Assembly: GCA_017849615.1 (NCBI GenBank)
Contig: JAFIGS010000017.1
Span: 1-64,000, forward strand
Source: Pseudolabrys sp.
Lineage (GTDB): Bacteria > Pseudomonadota > Alphaproteobacteria > Rhizobiales > Xanthobacteraceae
DNA length: 64,000 nucleotides
Direction of reading: 5' to 3'
A model generated the notes under the pieces. It had not been told where the DNA came from, ran no database searches, and was given only the letters and a program-made list of their open reading frames with translations. Below are positions 23,962 to 33,867 of this stretch, piece by piece (the stretch's first letter is position 1; each line of letters starts with the position of its first letter). A program made the translations under genes and the position numbers.

Positions 23962-24870
23962 ATGAATCTACGTCACTTCAATTTAAACCTTCTGGTAGTG
24001 TTCGAGGCGATGATGAGCGAACGCAGCACCACAAAAACCGGGCAGATCCTCGGACTCAGCCAATCCGCGGTCAGCAACTCGCTGACGCAGTTGCGTCATG
24101 TGTTCGACGATCCGCTGTTCGTGCGTCATCGCAACGAAATGGTCCCCACGGCGCGCGCGCTGGAACTTGCGACCCCAATCAGCCACGCGTTGCAGGAAGT
24201 CCGGTCCATCGCGAAAGCGCCCGACACCTTCGAACCGGAAACGTCGAACAGGATGTTCCGCATCGGCATGAATGACTACAGCGCCTTCGTGCTGCTCGGC
24301 GACATTGCGAACCGAGTGCGCGTGCAGTCCTCGGGTATCCAGATCAGCGTGCGCAATATCAACCAGAGTGACATACGTGCGGTGCTCGACAATGACGAGG
24401 TCGATATCTGCATCGCCTATATCGACAAGGTCGATCCGCGCCACGAGGCTTTGGTGCTTTTCGAGGACGAGTGGGTCTGTGCCCGCCGATCGGTTGGCCG
24501 TTCGCCGCTGACGCTCGATGCCTATCTGGCCGCCAACCACGTCGTGGTAGGCAATGCGATGGCGAATCATATCGACCGTCAGCTCAAGACGCTCGGGGCC
24601 TCGCGCACCAATCGCATCAGCATTCCGTTCTGCCTCGCCGCACCGGTATTAGTCGAAAAGTCAGATTTGCTGCTAACCCTGCCGAGCCGGCTCGCCCGCG
24701 AATTCAGCCGAGGACGCAACATCGACATCCTCAAACTGCCCTTCCTGACGCCGAACTTCCCAGTGTCGATGGTTTGGCACTCTCGTTTCGCGCACGATTC
24801 CGGCCTGCGTTGGATGCGCGACCTGATCGCATCGACGACGGTCGCCGAACCCATCCAATACGTGGCCTAA
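23962..24870 (+). CDS. LysR family transcriptional regulator (NodD-like group)
   Basis: A 302-residue LysR protein. The ATG at 23962 starts the typical MNLRHFNLNLLVVFEAMM, followed by the helix-turn-helix QSAVSNSLTQLRHVFDDPLFVR and a two-lobed effector domain. Length and N-terminus match the NodD/SyrM-like branch. Thirty-four extra residues could be read upstream but they lack homology. It faces the SsuA-led operon and lies 15 bp before a thioesterase gene, likely its co-transcribed partner. Confidence 0.9.
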   Translation: MNLRHFNLNLLVVFEAMMSERSTTKTGQILGLSQSAVSNSLTQLRHVFDDPLFVRHRNEMVPTARALELATPISHALQEVRSIAKAPDTFEPETSNRMFRIGMNDYSAFVLLGDIANRVRVQSSGIQISVRNINQSDIRAVLDNDEVDICIAYIDKVDPRHEALVLFEDEWVCARRSVGRSPLTLDAYLAANHVVVGNAMANHIDRQLKTLGASRTNRISIPFCLAAPVLVEKSDLLLTLPSRLAREFSRGRNIDILKLPFLTPNFPVSMVWHSRFAHDSGLRWMRDLIASTTVAEPIQYVA

Positions 24871-24885
24871 GACCGGACTGCTCCC

Positions 24886-25290
24886 GTGACGCTCGACGAC
24901 ATGAACGCCTTTATGGCGCTATCACCGCTCCATCAATGGCTTGATTGCCGCATTGTCGCCTATGATGCGGAAACGACCACACTCACGGTGCACCTACCTG
25001 GACGCCCTGAGTTGCGCCGCAGCGAAGGCGAGCCAGTCGCACACGGCGGCATCATTGCCGCGCTGGTCGATCTTGCGGCTCATGCCGCGCTGTACGCCCG
25101 GACGGGGCACGGCATCCCGACCATAGACCTGCGCGTCGACTATTTGCGGACGGCGTCGATGCCGCTGACCGCTCGCGCAACGGCGCGGCGGAACGGCAGA
25201 ACGATCGGTGTCTGTGACGTCGAGATCGTCGATCGAGACGAAAGGCTGTCAGCTATCGGCCGTGCTGTTTTCCTGACTCGAGCTCCGTGA
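24886..25290 (+). CDS. PaaI-type hotdog-fold acyl-CoA thioesterase
   Basis: A 134-residue hotdog protein with the PaaI signature AHGGIIAALVDLAAHAAL and a DLRVDYLRTA strand. It probably hydrolyses a short or aromatic acyl-CoA made by the ligase of the neighbouring operon, relieving CoA trapping. The GTG at 24886 is the likely start; an in-frame ATG at 24901 is an alternative. It is 15 bp after the LysR gene. Confidence 0.85.
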   Translation: MTLDDMNAFMALSPLHQWLDCRIVAYDAETTTLTVHLPGRPELRRSEGEPVAHGGIIAALVDLAAHAALYARTGHGIPTIDLRVDYLRTASMPLTARATARRNGRTIGVCDVEIVDRDERLSAIGRAVFLTRAP

Positions 25291-25450
25291 ATTCACATCC
25301 TCATCTGCGGAATGGACACGCGCATACCGAAAGGGTAGCGCCAACGCTCTGACTGCTGCGAAGGCGCTGAAATTAGCCCTAATGATACACGACGTCATTT
25401 ATATAATCTCGTCGTCCATCCCCACCGACCCGAAGTGCCACGGCACGATC

Positions 25451-25726
25451 GGCAATGGCGCCGTATCGCATCCGGCCGGCGATGCCGTCGTGAAGACGGC
25501 ACAGGAATCACTGATGGCCGTGAAGGGCTGGGAGCCCGAGATGCATTGACCGCCGATGTTTCACGTCGATTGGACCGATGCCCGAGTGTCCTTGCGCCAA
25601 CTGTCGGCTCTGGAGCCCGGAACTGTGATGTGCGGTCATCGCCGGCCGCTGCGGGCGCATCACATGCATCTCGCGCTGCATGGCCTCGTCAATGAGTTCG
25701 GCACCATCGACGTTGAGGCCCCGTGA
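25451..25726 (+). pseudogene. C-terminal remnant of an MBL-fold hydrolase gene
   Basis: The frame reads AGDAVVKTAQESL, then EMH-stop-PPM, then DWTDARVSLRQLSALEP and a TGH-like MCGH, ending at TGA 25724. This matches the usual end of glyoxalase-II-like MBL hydrolases, in which the stop (TGA at 25547) would be Gly (GGA), so one base change may explain it. No N-terminal HxHxDH part is visible upstream. The gene is truncated and carries an in-frame stop. Confidence 0.6.
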
Positions 25727-26120
25727 ATGATGGCGAACTCGTTTCCCCGAATCGGGCGATGGTATCGCTCTCGCTCACACCAAGACGGACAGGCGAAGCG
25801 CGACCTGGGCACCGGAGTTCTAGATTGTCCTGATAACCTACAGTATCGGCGGCCGCGGCAAGCTCACCGTCTGACGGCGCAGGCAAATAGGGGTTAGCCT
25901 CGGGATCATCGTCGGCGCGAGACGGTCGTCGCTGCCTGAGCCGGCGTCTCAGCGGCGAGGCTAAGCCGCCCGTCGTACTGGTCAAGTACAACACCGCGCG
26001 CGCTGCGGGGCAACGTCCGGAGAACGCGGCGACGCTCGTGCAAGTTATCGCGAACTACCCCACCTTACCGTCGGCGTTCTACCGCGTAGGCTCACAGCGC
26101 CCCTCGCGACACGCCAACTT
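25727..26120. other. decayed non-coding stretch
   Basis: No intact gene is seen. Short reading frames on both strands lack recognisable motifs or ribosome sites. With the MBL remnant just upstream, this looks like a zone of gene decay between the thioesterase and the operon that ends at 26121. Confidence 0.45.
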
Positions 26121-27269
26121 TCAGTTGCCTGGTGGCGGCAGATAGCAGGGTCCCGCAACACCGTCCAACCCTTCAAGCTCGCCTTCATCGACCTCAAGGC
26201 CGAGACCGAAACCCGCCGGCGGTCGCATGCTGGAACCGATAAGATCAATGGGATTTCTGGCGAGTCGATCACGGAATGGGTTGACAGGCGCCAGATCCGC
26301 TTCGTGAACAAGGCCATTCGGGATTGCGGCCAGAAGATGAAGGTTCGCCGCCGCACTGAGCACGCTTTGACTCGTATGCGGAGCCACCATTACGTGATAA
26401 GCAGCGGCCATATCGGCAATTTTCTTGACTTCGGTGATGCCGCCAGCCTTCGTGCAGTCTGCCTGCACGATATCGATCACCCTTTCGCGCAACAGTTCCC
26501 GGAAAGCCTGTTTGGTGAAATGGTTCTCACCAGCCGCGAGGGGGGTCGGGGTATAGCGGCGCAACGCCTTGTACCCTTCGATATTGTCCGGAGTAAAAGG
26601 CTCTTCCAACCACCACACGTTATACTTTTCGCAATATCGCGCGACGGCTTGAACATCAAGGATTGAATAGCGCGTCGCGGCATCCACGGCGATCTTCAAC
26701 CCATCGCCGAACACCCTGCGAATATGCCCAACGCGCTCGGCATCGACCCGCGCCTCTTGTCCAACACGCAGCTTGATCCCCTTATAGCCTCGATCAACAT
26801 ACTGCTGCACTTCCCGCTCCAGGGACTCGAGCGGCTGGAAGCCTAGCGAAAGGCCGCCGGCATAGGCTTCGGTCGCCTTCAGCTTCCCGCCCAACAGCGC
26901 ACACACCGGCTGCTTCAACAATTTCCCGGCGAGGTCGAAAAGCGCAATGTCGATACCGCTGGCGGCCACGACGGCGGCTGTACCCGTTCCGTGCGTCTGA
27001 ATCTGAGACCGATAAATCCTGTCATACACCCCTTCGCGGTCCAGACATTCCATCCCGACCAGCAACGGAGCATGACTATGGTTCACGATCTCCGCGATCG
27101 CGGTCGGCGCCATAGCGTGATGCGCTTCGCCATAACCTACCGTTCCATCTTCGGCGACCACCTTCACGAGAACCATATCTCGCTTGACGTTCTTGCCGAC
27201 GCCAAAGCTGAGGGCCGTCTTATCGAAGACGTAAGAAAACGCGCGCGCCGTAACGTTAACAATCCGCAT
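26121..27269 (-). CDS. mandelate racemase/muconate-lactonizing-type enolase superfamily enzyme
   Basis: A 382-residue enolase-superfamily protein of the mandelate racemase subgroup. The acid/base motif is KLR (Lys166, Arg168), metal ligands are Asp196 (VDAATR), Glu222 (LEEPF) and Glu248 (AGENH), and the His-Asp dyad is His298 (APHTS) with Asp271 (QADCTKAGG). Such enzymes abstract a proton alpha to a carboxylate, leading to racemisation or acid-sugar dehydration. It is the last gene of the operon with HyuA, HyuB and a TRAP importer, so the transported acid or the hydantoinase product is its likely substrate. Confidence 0.88.
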   Translation of the reverse strand: MRIVNVTARAFSYVFDKTALSFGVGKNVKRDMVLVKVVAEDGTVGYGEAHHAMAPTAIAEIVNHSHAPLLVGMECLDREGVYDRIYRSQIQTHGTGTAAVVAASGIDIALFDLAGKLLKQPVCALLGGKLKATEAYAGGLSLGFQPLESLEREVQQYVDRGYKGIKLRVGQEARVDAERVGHIRRVFGDGLKIAVDAATRYSILDVQAVARYCEKYNVWWLEEPFTPDNIEGYKALRRYTPTPLAAGENHFTKQAFRELLRERVIDIVQADCTKAGGITEVKKIADMAAAYHVMVAPHTSQSVLSAAANLHLLAAIPNGLVHEADLAPVNPFRDRLARNPIDLIGSSMRPPAGFGLGLEVDEGELEGLDGVAGPCYLPPPGN

Positions 27270-27281
27270 AGCCGTACTTCC

Positions 27282-28562
27282 TTAGCGATATACGATGTCG
27301 CGCAGCAGCAGCGACACCGCGGGAACGTAACTGATGATCATCAGGCAGATCAGCACGGTCAGCACGAATGGGACCAGGAACCGGGTGATCTGCAGTACGG
27401 ACACGTTCGCGACCTGGCACGCCGCAAAGAGGTTGACGCCGAAAGGCGGCGTCACCATCCCGAGCGCCAGGTTCACGATGACGACAATACCAAAGTGAAT
27501 TGGGTCGATACCGAAGCTCACGGCCACTGGCGTCAACAAGGGGCCAAGGACCAGAATCGCTGCCCCGGTCTCAATGAACATGCCAACGATGAAGAGCGCG
27601 ACGTTGACGCTGAGAAGATAGCTGGCCGGGCTGTCGAACGAACTGTTCAGCCACGCGCCCAGCTGCGCCGGAAGACCCGCGCGGTTAATCAAATAACTCA
27701 GGAATGCAGCGCTCGCGACGAGGAGCATGATGGCTGCTGCTGAAATGGCAGAGCGCCGGAGGCCGGCATAGATCTCCCGTAGACCCATTTCGCGATAAAC
27801 CAACGTGCCGACCAAAAGCGCATAGACAACGGCAACCGCCGACGCCTCGGTAGGCGTGAACGCACCGCTGTAAATTCCGCCAAGAATGATGACCGGAAGG
27901 CCGAGCGCCGCCCCCGCGCGACGGGTCGCCTCGCCTACCCTCAGCCGGTCATGCCCGTCGTTTTGGCCATAACCCTTGCGTTTGCAGATAAACCAGGTGA
28001 CCAGCATCAATGCGAAACCGATCAAAAGCCCCGGTCCGACGCCGGCAATGAAAAGCTCACCAATCGACAGCTCCGCCGAAACGCCGAGCAAGATCATCGG
28101 AATTGACGGAGGGATAATTACGCCCAACTCGGCGGTTACCGCCATCAGGGCTGCAGCGAAAGGTGCTGGATACCCGTGGCGCACCATTGCGGGAATGAGA
28201 ATGGAGCCGATTGCAAAGACAGTGGCGATGCTCGAGCCCGACACAGCCGCAAAGATCATGGAGGTCAAGACGCAGGTCAGCGCGAGCCCGCCGGTAAACC
28301 CTCCGACGATCGATTTGGCGAGGTCGACCAGGCGACCGGAGATCCCGCCCGCCTCCATCAGGTTGCCCGCCAGAATGAAGAACGGAATTGCCGCGAGAGG
28401 ATACTTGTCCAGCCCGATGAATATCTGCTGCGGCACGACGAGCAACGACATTCTCGGATCGCTGGCGACAAACGCCGCACCGGTCAGGCCAAGCGAAACC
28501 GCAACCGGAACCGATATCACCAGAAGGGCAAGCATCGTTCCGATCAGAATAGACGGAGGCAT
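27282..28562 (-). CDS. TRAP transporter large permease (DctM family)
   Basis: A 426-residue membrane protein with about twelve helices. Typical features are LDKYPLAAIPFFILAGNLMEAGG in part, SGSSIATVFAIGSILIP in part, and AFTPTEASAVAVVYALL. It forms the Na+-coupled channel unit with the adjacent DctQ. The start ATG lies 3 bp after the DctQ stop and its stop is 12 bp before the enolase-superfamily gene. Confidence 0.95.
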   Translation of the reverse strand: MPPSILIGTMLALLVISVPVAVSLGLTGAAFVASDPRMSLLVVPQQIFIGLDKYPLAAIPFFILAGNLMEAGGISGRLVDLAKSIVGGFTGGLALTCVLTSMIFAAVSGSSIATVFAIGSILIPAMVRHGYPAPFAAALMAVTAELGVIIPPSIPMILLGVSAELSIGELFIAGVGPGLLIGFALMLVTWFICKRKGYGQNDGHDRLRVGEATRRAGAALGLPVIILGGIYSGAFTPTEASAVAVVYALLVGTLVYREMGLREIYAGLRRSAISAAAIMLLVASAAFLSYLINRAGLPAQLGAWLNSSFDSPASYLLSVNVALFIVGMFIETGAAILVLGPLLTPVAVSFGIDPIHFGIVVIVNLALGMVTPPFGVNLFAACQVANVSVLQITRFLVPFVLTVLICLMIISYVPAVSLLLRDIVYR

Positions 28563-28565
28563 GGT

Positions 28566-29072
28566 TCAATCCGTCGCGCCGGTTGACTTTTGATTGGGGC
28601 ACTCGTTCCAGACGCGAACAAGCGCAAGGACCGCGAGCAACACCGCCAATGCACCGCCAACAGGCAGTGCGCCGTATGACCACGCTATCGAGATTTCAAG
28701 TCCAGCAAGGTTCTGGAAGCGGACACGTTCGGTTATCTGGTACCCGGTCCAGGCGAGCAGCAGGAAGAAGGAAGCGCTGAAGGTCAACCCTAACAGTTGA
28801 AGACACTTTCCAAGGCGCCCTCCACCGACGGATCGCAGCGCATCGAAGGCGACCAGCCCCCCTGCTCTCACGGCAAGCGCCGCGCCGAGGCAAACCATCC
28901 ACACAAGAAGAACGCGCGTCAGTGCTTCCGTCCACGAGGCCGGTTGATGGAGCACAAAGCGCGTCAACACCTGGTAGGCCCCGAGACCGGCCGCGGCGGC
29001 AAGCAGCGCCGCGACCAGACCCTCGATGACCCACGCAATGCATCGATCTGCGATGAGCAGACGCTTCAACAT
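28566..29072 (-). CDS. TRAP transporter small permease (DctQ family)
   Basis: A 168-residue protein with four membrane helices, the loop RFVLHQPASWTEALTR and WMVCLGAALAVRAGG. It pairs with the DctM protein encoded 3 bp downstream. The first residues (MLKRLLIADRCIAWV) place the N-terminus in the cytoplasm. It lies 5 bp after the DctP gene. Confidence 0.92.
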   Translation of the reverse strand: MLKRLLIADRCIAWVIEGLVAALLAAAAGLGAYQVLTRFVLHQPASWTEALTRVLLVWMVCLGAALAVRAGGLVAFDALRSVGGGRLGKCLQLLGLTFSASFFLLLAWTGYQITERVRFQNLAGLEISIAWSYGALPVGGALAVLLAVLALVRVWNECPNQKSTGATD

Positions 29073-29077
29073 TCAAT

Positions 29078-30055
29078 TTACTTTGTGTTGCGGATCGATT
29101 CGATCAGATCTTTGCCGAAACGCTTTTCGAATTCCGTTTTCGCAGGTGCCAGCGCCTTAACGAAGGCATCGATATTCGAAACCTTGACGACTTCCATGCC
29201 CTCTGAACCGAGCGTCTTTACCGTCTCGTCTTCCAAGCCGCGCACGCGTTTGCGCAACGCCTCACCGGCCACACGCGCTGCATCGCCGACAATTTTGCGG
29301 TCCGCTTCGCTGAGCTTGGCCCAGATGACCGGGGACGCGAGGATCGGCGTCACGATAAAGCGATGGCCAGTGAGAGAGAGATACTTGGCAGCCTGGAAGA
29401 AGCGACCCGACTGAACGGTCGTCGACGGGTTATCCATGCCATCCACAACGCCCTGCTGAAGCGCACCGAACAGTTCCGGAAACGCCATCGGGGTCGGAAG
29501 CGCACCCAAGGTACGAAACGTGATCAGATGAACCTCATTCTCCTGCGTGCGGATCTTCATGCCCTTGAGATCTTCGGGCTTTGAAACTCCGTGCTTATTG
29601 GTCACGAGATGCACCGGGCCGAGATAGCCGAAGCCCAGGCTGACTAAGTTGCGCTCGTTAATCTTCTGCCGCAGCCTGTCGCCCACCTGCCCATCGAGCA
29701 CCGCGTTCGCGTGGTCGAACCCTCGAATGAGGAACGGCACTTCGAATATTCCCGCCTCTTTGACGAAATTTGTCAGCGGTGCGGGAGACGTAAAGTTCAG
29801 ATCAAGCGTTCCGATTTGCAGGCTTTCCAGCATTTCGCGTTCACCGCCGAGCTGGCTCGCCGGAAACACTTCGATCGCGAGGCGACCGCCGCTCCTCTCT
29901 TTTACTTCGTCGGCGAAGATCTTGGCGGCATAACCGTAGGGCGAAGTCGCCGCCGTCGCGAAACCAAGCTTAAGGGTCGTCGTCTGAGCAACAGCGCCGA
30001 CCGCACTCAGGGCCAACGCAAAGCCGGTCGCTACCAACCCTTTAGAAACACTCAT
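29078..30055 (-). CDS. TRAP transporter substrate-binding protein (DctP family)
   Basis: A 325-residue periplasmic protein with a Sec signal (MSVSKGLVATGFALALSA, cleavage near AVAQ-T). Core motifs are LGFATAATSPYG, IEVFPASQLGGEREMLES, DLKGMKIRTQENE with the carboxylate-binding Arg, and LQQGVVDGMDNP. The ATG at 30055 has GGAGAG five bases upstream; the GTG directly before it is too close to that site. It belongs to the HyuAB operon, so its ligand is probably an acid or ureide processed by HyuAB. Confidence 0.94.
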   Translation of the reverse strand: MSVSKGLVATGFALALSAVGAVAQTTTLKLGFATAATSPYGYAAKIFADEVKERSGGRLAIEVFPASQLGGEREMLESLQIGTLDLNFTSPAPLTNFVKEAGIFEVPFLIRGFDHANAVLDGQVGDRLRQKINERNLVSLGFGYLGPVHLVTNKHGVSKPEDLKGMKIRTQENEVHLITFRTLGALPTPMAFPELFGALQQGVVDGMDNPSTTVQSGRFFQAAKYLSLTGHRFIVTPILASPVIWAKLSEADRKIVGDAARVAGEALRKRVRGLEDETVKTLGSEGMEVVKVSNIDAFVKALAPAKTEFEKRFGKDLIESIRNTK

Positions 30056-30118
30056 CACCGCTCTCCTATTGCTAACTTCCCGACCGCACTCCGCTGCCGG
30101 GTGCTTCTAATCACGATC

Positions 30119-31780
30119 TTACTGTCGATCTTTCAAATTTGCGTAGACAGCCCCGTAGTCGCGCGAGGCAGCCTCACGAGTGACAAAGCCGAGTTCGATA
30201 TCAGCTGCGAGCGCCGCAGCATCGCGTTCTGCGGGATTGCCGAAGCCACCGCCTCCCGGCAGTTCCAGATGAACGCGTTCTCCGGCCTGCAGCACACTTC
30301 TGCCCTTCGGCATGAGGTGACGGCCGCTTTCGCCGACAACCTGGCCACCCGCGCCGTTTCGCCCGGCTTCGGTGCCTCTGGGGGCGTCATTGATGCGATC
30401 GTACATGGCCGAGAGCGTTACGGATCCGGCGGCAGTCACTTCGAATTGGATGGTTTGACCAAGGCCACCCCGATAGCGGCCCGCCCCTCCGGAATCCGGT
30501 CGCAATTCCCGCTTGCGGAACAGCACCGGCGATACGGATTCAATAATCTCAGTGGATACGTTCTGGATGCCGCTCGGGAAAGACGTCGTCGAAAGCCCGT
30601 CTTTGTTGTGCCGCGCGCCCATCCCGCCGACGGAGAAGAACGCAAATGAAAACGGCTCACCGGTCCCGCGCTTGCCGCTAACCTGAGTCACCCACAATCC
30701 CGCCGCGCTATCTGCCGGCACGCATCCCGGCAGCGCCTTCGCAAGGGCGGGGTAAATCACGCTCGGTAGGTAGTGGCCGAGAATGTGGCGCGCCGCAGTC
30801 GGCGCGGGTCGAGCCGGATTGAGAAGAGACCCCAAGGGCGCTTGGACGTGAATGGGTACGAAGCTTCCGTGATTGTTGGGGACGTCGGGCCCCACCACGC
30901 ACTTCACCGCATAGGTCGCGTAAGCGGTAGTGTAGGCAAGCGGAACGTTGATACCGCGCTCGACGGAAGGGTCGGTACCATCGAAGTCAATCAACAGCTC
31001 ATCGTCCTTTCGGGAGACGCAGACAGCGAGCGTGAGAGGTTTCTCCATGCCATCGTTGACCGCGACATTCCTGAACTCCCCGCTGGGAAAGTCCCGTATC
31101 GCCTTTCGCATCGCCGTTTCGGAACGGGAAATGATTTCATCGGACAGGCCTTCGATATGTGAAAGCTGGAATTCCTGAAGCAGACCGAGAAGGCGCGTAG
31201 CGCCCACCTCTCCTGCCGCGACCTGCGCCTCAAGGTCGCCGATCACCTCGTGAGGCGTCCGCACGTTCCCGGCAATGAAGTTGTAAACGTCGCTATTCGG
31301 CTCTCCACCGACGCGGAACTTGCAGAACGGGACGAGCAGCCCTTCCTCGAACATTTCGCGGCCATCGGCTGTCAAGCCGATCCCGCCGATGTCCACCATG
31401 TGACAACAGCTGGCAAACAGCGCGACGACCTTGTCGCCACGGAAAACCGGCGTCACGAGCGACATATCGTTCAGCTGACCCGCCAGCTTGTAGGGGTCAT
31501 TGGACAGCAACGCGTCGCCGGGTTTCAGTGTCTCCAGCGGAAAAGCTTCCAGGAAGTGGCGCATCCCGAGCGCCATCGTGTTGATATGGCCTGGCGTTCC
31601 GGTTCTGGCTTGCGCGACCATCCTTCCACTTGCGTCGAAAATGGCCGCAGAGAGATCGCCGGCTTCCCGCACAATCGTAGAAAAGGCCGTCCGCATCAGA
31701 ACCTGGGCCTGCTCCTCGGCGATCGCCAGTAGCCGGTTCCAGAGAATCTCCAGTTCGTAGGAGGAAAACTCACGTTTCAT
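30119..31780 (-). CDS. hyuB: hydantoinase B/oxoprolinase family protein (HyuB, N-methylhydantoinase beta)
   Basis: A 553-residue HyuB-type subunit. It has the N-terminal ILWNRLLAIAEEQAQVLMRTAFS, SGRMVAQARTGTPGHINTM and SNDPYKLAGQLNDMSLVTP, parts of the family metal and active-site region. Paired with HyuA it forms an ATP-dependent hydantoinase, oxoprolinase or acetone-carboxylase-like complex in the cytoplasm. It begins 2 bp after the HyuA stop. Which cyclic amide it opens is not decidable from sequence. Confidence 0.9.
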   Translation of the reverse strand: MKREFSSYELEILWNRLLAIAEEQAQVLMRTAFSTIVREAGDLSAAIFDASGRMVAQARTGTPGHINTMALGMRHFLEAFPLETLKPGDALLSNDPYKLAGQLNDMSLVTPVFRGDKVVALFASCCHMVDIGGIGLTADGREMFEEGLLVPFCKFRVGGEPNSDVYNFIAGNVRTPHEVIGDLEAQVAAGEVGATRLLGLLQEFQLSHIEGLSDEIISRSETAMRKAIRDFPSGEFRNVAVNDGMEKPLTLAVCVSRKDDELLIDFDGTDPSVERGINVPLAYTTAYATYAVKCVVGPDVPNNHGSFVPIHVQAPLGSLLNPARPAPTAARHILGHYLPSVIYPALAKALPGCVPADSAAGLWVTQVSGKRGTGEPFSFAFFSVGGMGARHNKDGLSTTSFPSGIQNVSTEIIESVSPVLFRKRELRPDSGGAGRYRGGLGQTIQFEVTAAGSVTLSAMYDRINDAPRGTEAGRNGAGGQVVGESGRHLMPKGRSVLQAGERVHLELPGGGGFGNPAERDAAALAADIELGFVTREAASRDYGAVYANLKDRQ

Positions 31781-31782
31781 GC

Positions 31783-33867
31783 TCAGTCCTCGATCATATC
31801 GACGACAATCAAACCGTCGGCCCGGAGTGACACTGCTGAGTTAGGGCCCACAGTGAGGCTTGCGCCACCGAGCTCAACGACTGCAGGACCCGGGACGCTT
31901 GTGGCGATCTGGAGTTCATTGGCCACGACAATTGATGCGTCGGCGAAGCCGGTCGCCTCGAACCAGACTTTGCGCGTGCGCGGCGCCGAAGGGTTGGCCG
32001 TCGCACCGCGCGCGCTGGCAATCGTCGGTACCGGGCCGCGAACCCGTACGCGCCATGTCACCAACTCTACCGCGGCGTTTGGTCCGGCAACCGCGTTCAG
32101 CAGCCGATAGTGCTCGGCGAATGATTGCTCCATCGCGTCGACATCGCGATTGCGAACTTGCGCGGGGGTAACGGGAACTGTGATCTCATGCCCCTGCCCC
32201 CGATAGCGCATATCCGCGGAGATCTCGATCGTCGTATCCGCCGTGGCAACGCCGGCCCATTCCACTAGGCGCCTGCCTTCGGCGCTGAGCTCTGCGATTA
32301 CCTGGTCGGCTGCTCGCCAGTCCGCGTCGCGGAGCAGCACAGGGAAGCTTCTCGCCGTGTCAAAGGAAATTGGTGCACAAAGCAGGCCGAAAGCCGATCC
32401 AACCGAGGCATGAATTGGCGCGATGATACGCTTGCATCCCAGAATGCGCGCGACCCCATAGGCGTGAACCGGCCCGGCACCGCCGAACGCCACCATTGTA
32501 TAGGTCGAAGGAGTCTTGCCGTGCTCCAGCAAGTGCACGCGCGCTGCCGCGGCCATGCTCTCGTTGACGACCCGGTGAATGCCGTTCGCGGCTTCCTCGA
32601 TCGAAATACCGAGCGGCTTTGCGACATGCTCCGCGATGGCGGCGCGTGCCCTCTCTCGATCGAGCTTCATGCGGCCGCCGAGGAATGTGTCGGCGCCGAT
32701 ATAGCCGAGCACAAGGTCGGCATCTGTCACGGTGGGACGAGTGCCGCCCAAGCCGTAACATGCCGGCCCGGGCTCCGATTCCGCGCTCTCCGGACCGACT
32801 TTCAGTAGTCCGAGCGCATCCACGTGAGCGATCGATCCGCCGCCCGCGCCGATTTCGATGAGATCTACGGTCGGAGCCTGCACGGGCAAACCGCTGCCGT
32901 GCTTGAAGCGATAGACGTGAGCCACCTCGAGCTTCTTGGCGATCAGGGGGTGACCGGCATCGATGATGACCGCCTTCGCGGTCGTCCCGCCCATATCAAA
33001 GAAGAAGACCCGATCTTCATTCGATAGCCGGGCGACGTTCGCCGCTCCGATCGCGCCTGCGGCGGGGCCGGATTCGAGAAGTTTCACCGGGTATCGCTCA
33101 GCCGCTTCCGGAGCCGCCGTACCGCCGTTCGACTGCATGATCAGAAGAGGCGCTTTGATGCCCAATCGAGAGAGCCGGCTGCCGAACGCCCTGAGATAAG
33201 GGCCGACTTCGGGCGCTACAAATGCGTTGATGGCGGTCGTCGACGCTCTTTCATACTCACGGATTTCCGGAGCGACATCGCTCGAAAGCGACACGTGAAC
33301 GTCCTTCGCCAGTTCGCGAATAATTTCCCCGATGCGACGCTCATGCGCGGGGTTTCGAAAACTATGCAGCAGGCAGACCGCGATTGCGGTCACCCCCGCG
33401 TCCAATAGCCCTTTCACCTCGCCACGCGTCTGCTCTTCGTCAAGTGGGCGATCGACCGATCCGTCCGCAAGAATGCGTTCGGCGATCGGGCGGCGGAGAT
33501 TGCGCGGGACAAGGGGAAGCGGCTTTTCGATACCGAGATCGTAAAGATCGAAACGGTGCTCCGTGCCGATTTCAATGGAGTCGCGAAAACCTTCCGTCGT
33601 CAACAATGCGGTGGGAGCGCCACGCCGCATGATCACGGCGTTCGTTACCAGCGTCGTTCCGTGAACGACCCGCTCCACTCTTTCCGCCACAAGGTCTCCC
33701 GCCGCAATCATTTCGGCGAGACCGCGTTCGATCGCTACGGTCGGATCGGTGTGATCAGTGAGGACCTTGCGCGTCGCAGCAGTACCTTGCGCAGGATCGA
33801 AGACGAACAAATCGGTAAAGGTCCCGCCGATATCGATCCCGATCCAGAGTTCGGACGAAACCTTCAT
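31783..33867 (-). CDS. hyuA: hydantoinase A/oxoprolinase family protein (HyuA, N-methylhydantoinase alpha)
   Basis: A 694-residue ASKHA-fold ATP-dependent subunit. Phosphate-binding motifs are GIDIGGTFTDLFV at the N-terminus and FDMGGTTAKAV in the middle, with VVHGTTLVTNAV and EIGAGGGSIAHVD between and after. It activates the cyclic amide carbonyl by phosphorylation for ring opening by HyuB. It overlaps the RidA gene by 4 bp and is followed by hyuB, so the two subunits are made in fixed ratio. Confidence 0.92.
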   Translation of the reverse strand: MKVSSELWIGIDIGGTFTDLFVFDPAQGTAATRKVLTDHTDPTVAIERGLAEMIAAGDLVAERVERVVHGTTLVTNAVIMRRGAPTALLTTEGFRDSIEIGTEHRFDLYDLGIEKPLPLVPRNLRRPIAERILADGSVDRPLDEEQTRGEVKGLLDAGVTAIAVCLLHSFRNPAHERRIGEIIRELAKDVHVSLSSDVAPEIREYERASTTAINAFVAPEVGPYLRAFGSRLSRLGIKAPLLIMQSNGGTAAPEAAERYPVKLLESGPAAGAIGAANVARLSNEDRVFFFDMGGTTAKAVIIDAGHPLIAKKLEVAHVYRFKHGSGLPVQAPTVDLIEIGAGGGSIAHVDALGLLKVGPESAESEPGPACYGLGGTRPTVTDADLVLGYIGADTFLGGRMKLDRERARAAIAEHVAKPLGISIEEAANGIHRVVNESMAAAARVHLLEHGKTPSTYTMVAFGGAGPVHAYGVARILGCKRIIAPIHASVGSAFGLLCAPISFDTARSFPVLLRDADWRAADQVIAELSAEGRRLVEWAGVATADTTIEISADMRYRGQGHEITVPVTPAQVRNRDVDAMEQSFAEHYRLLNAVAGPNAAVELVTWRVRVRGPVPTIASARGATANPSAPRTRKVWFEATGFADASIVVANELQIATSVPGPAVVELGGASLTVGPNSAVSLRADGLIVVDMIED

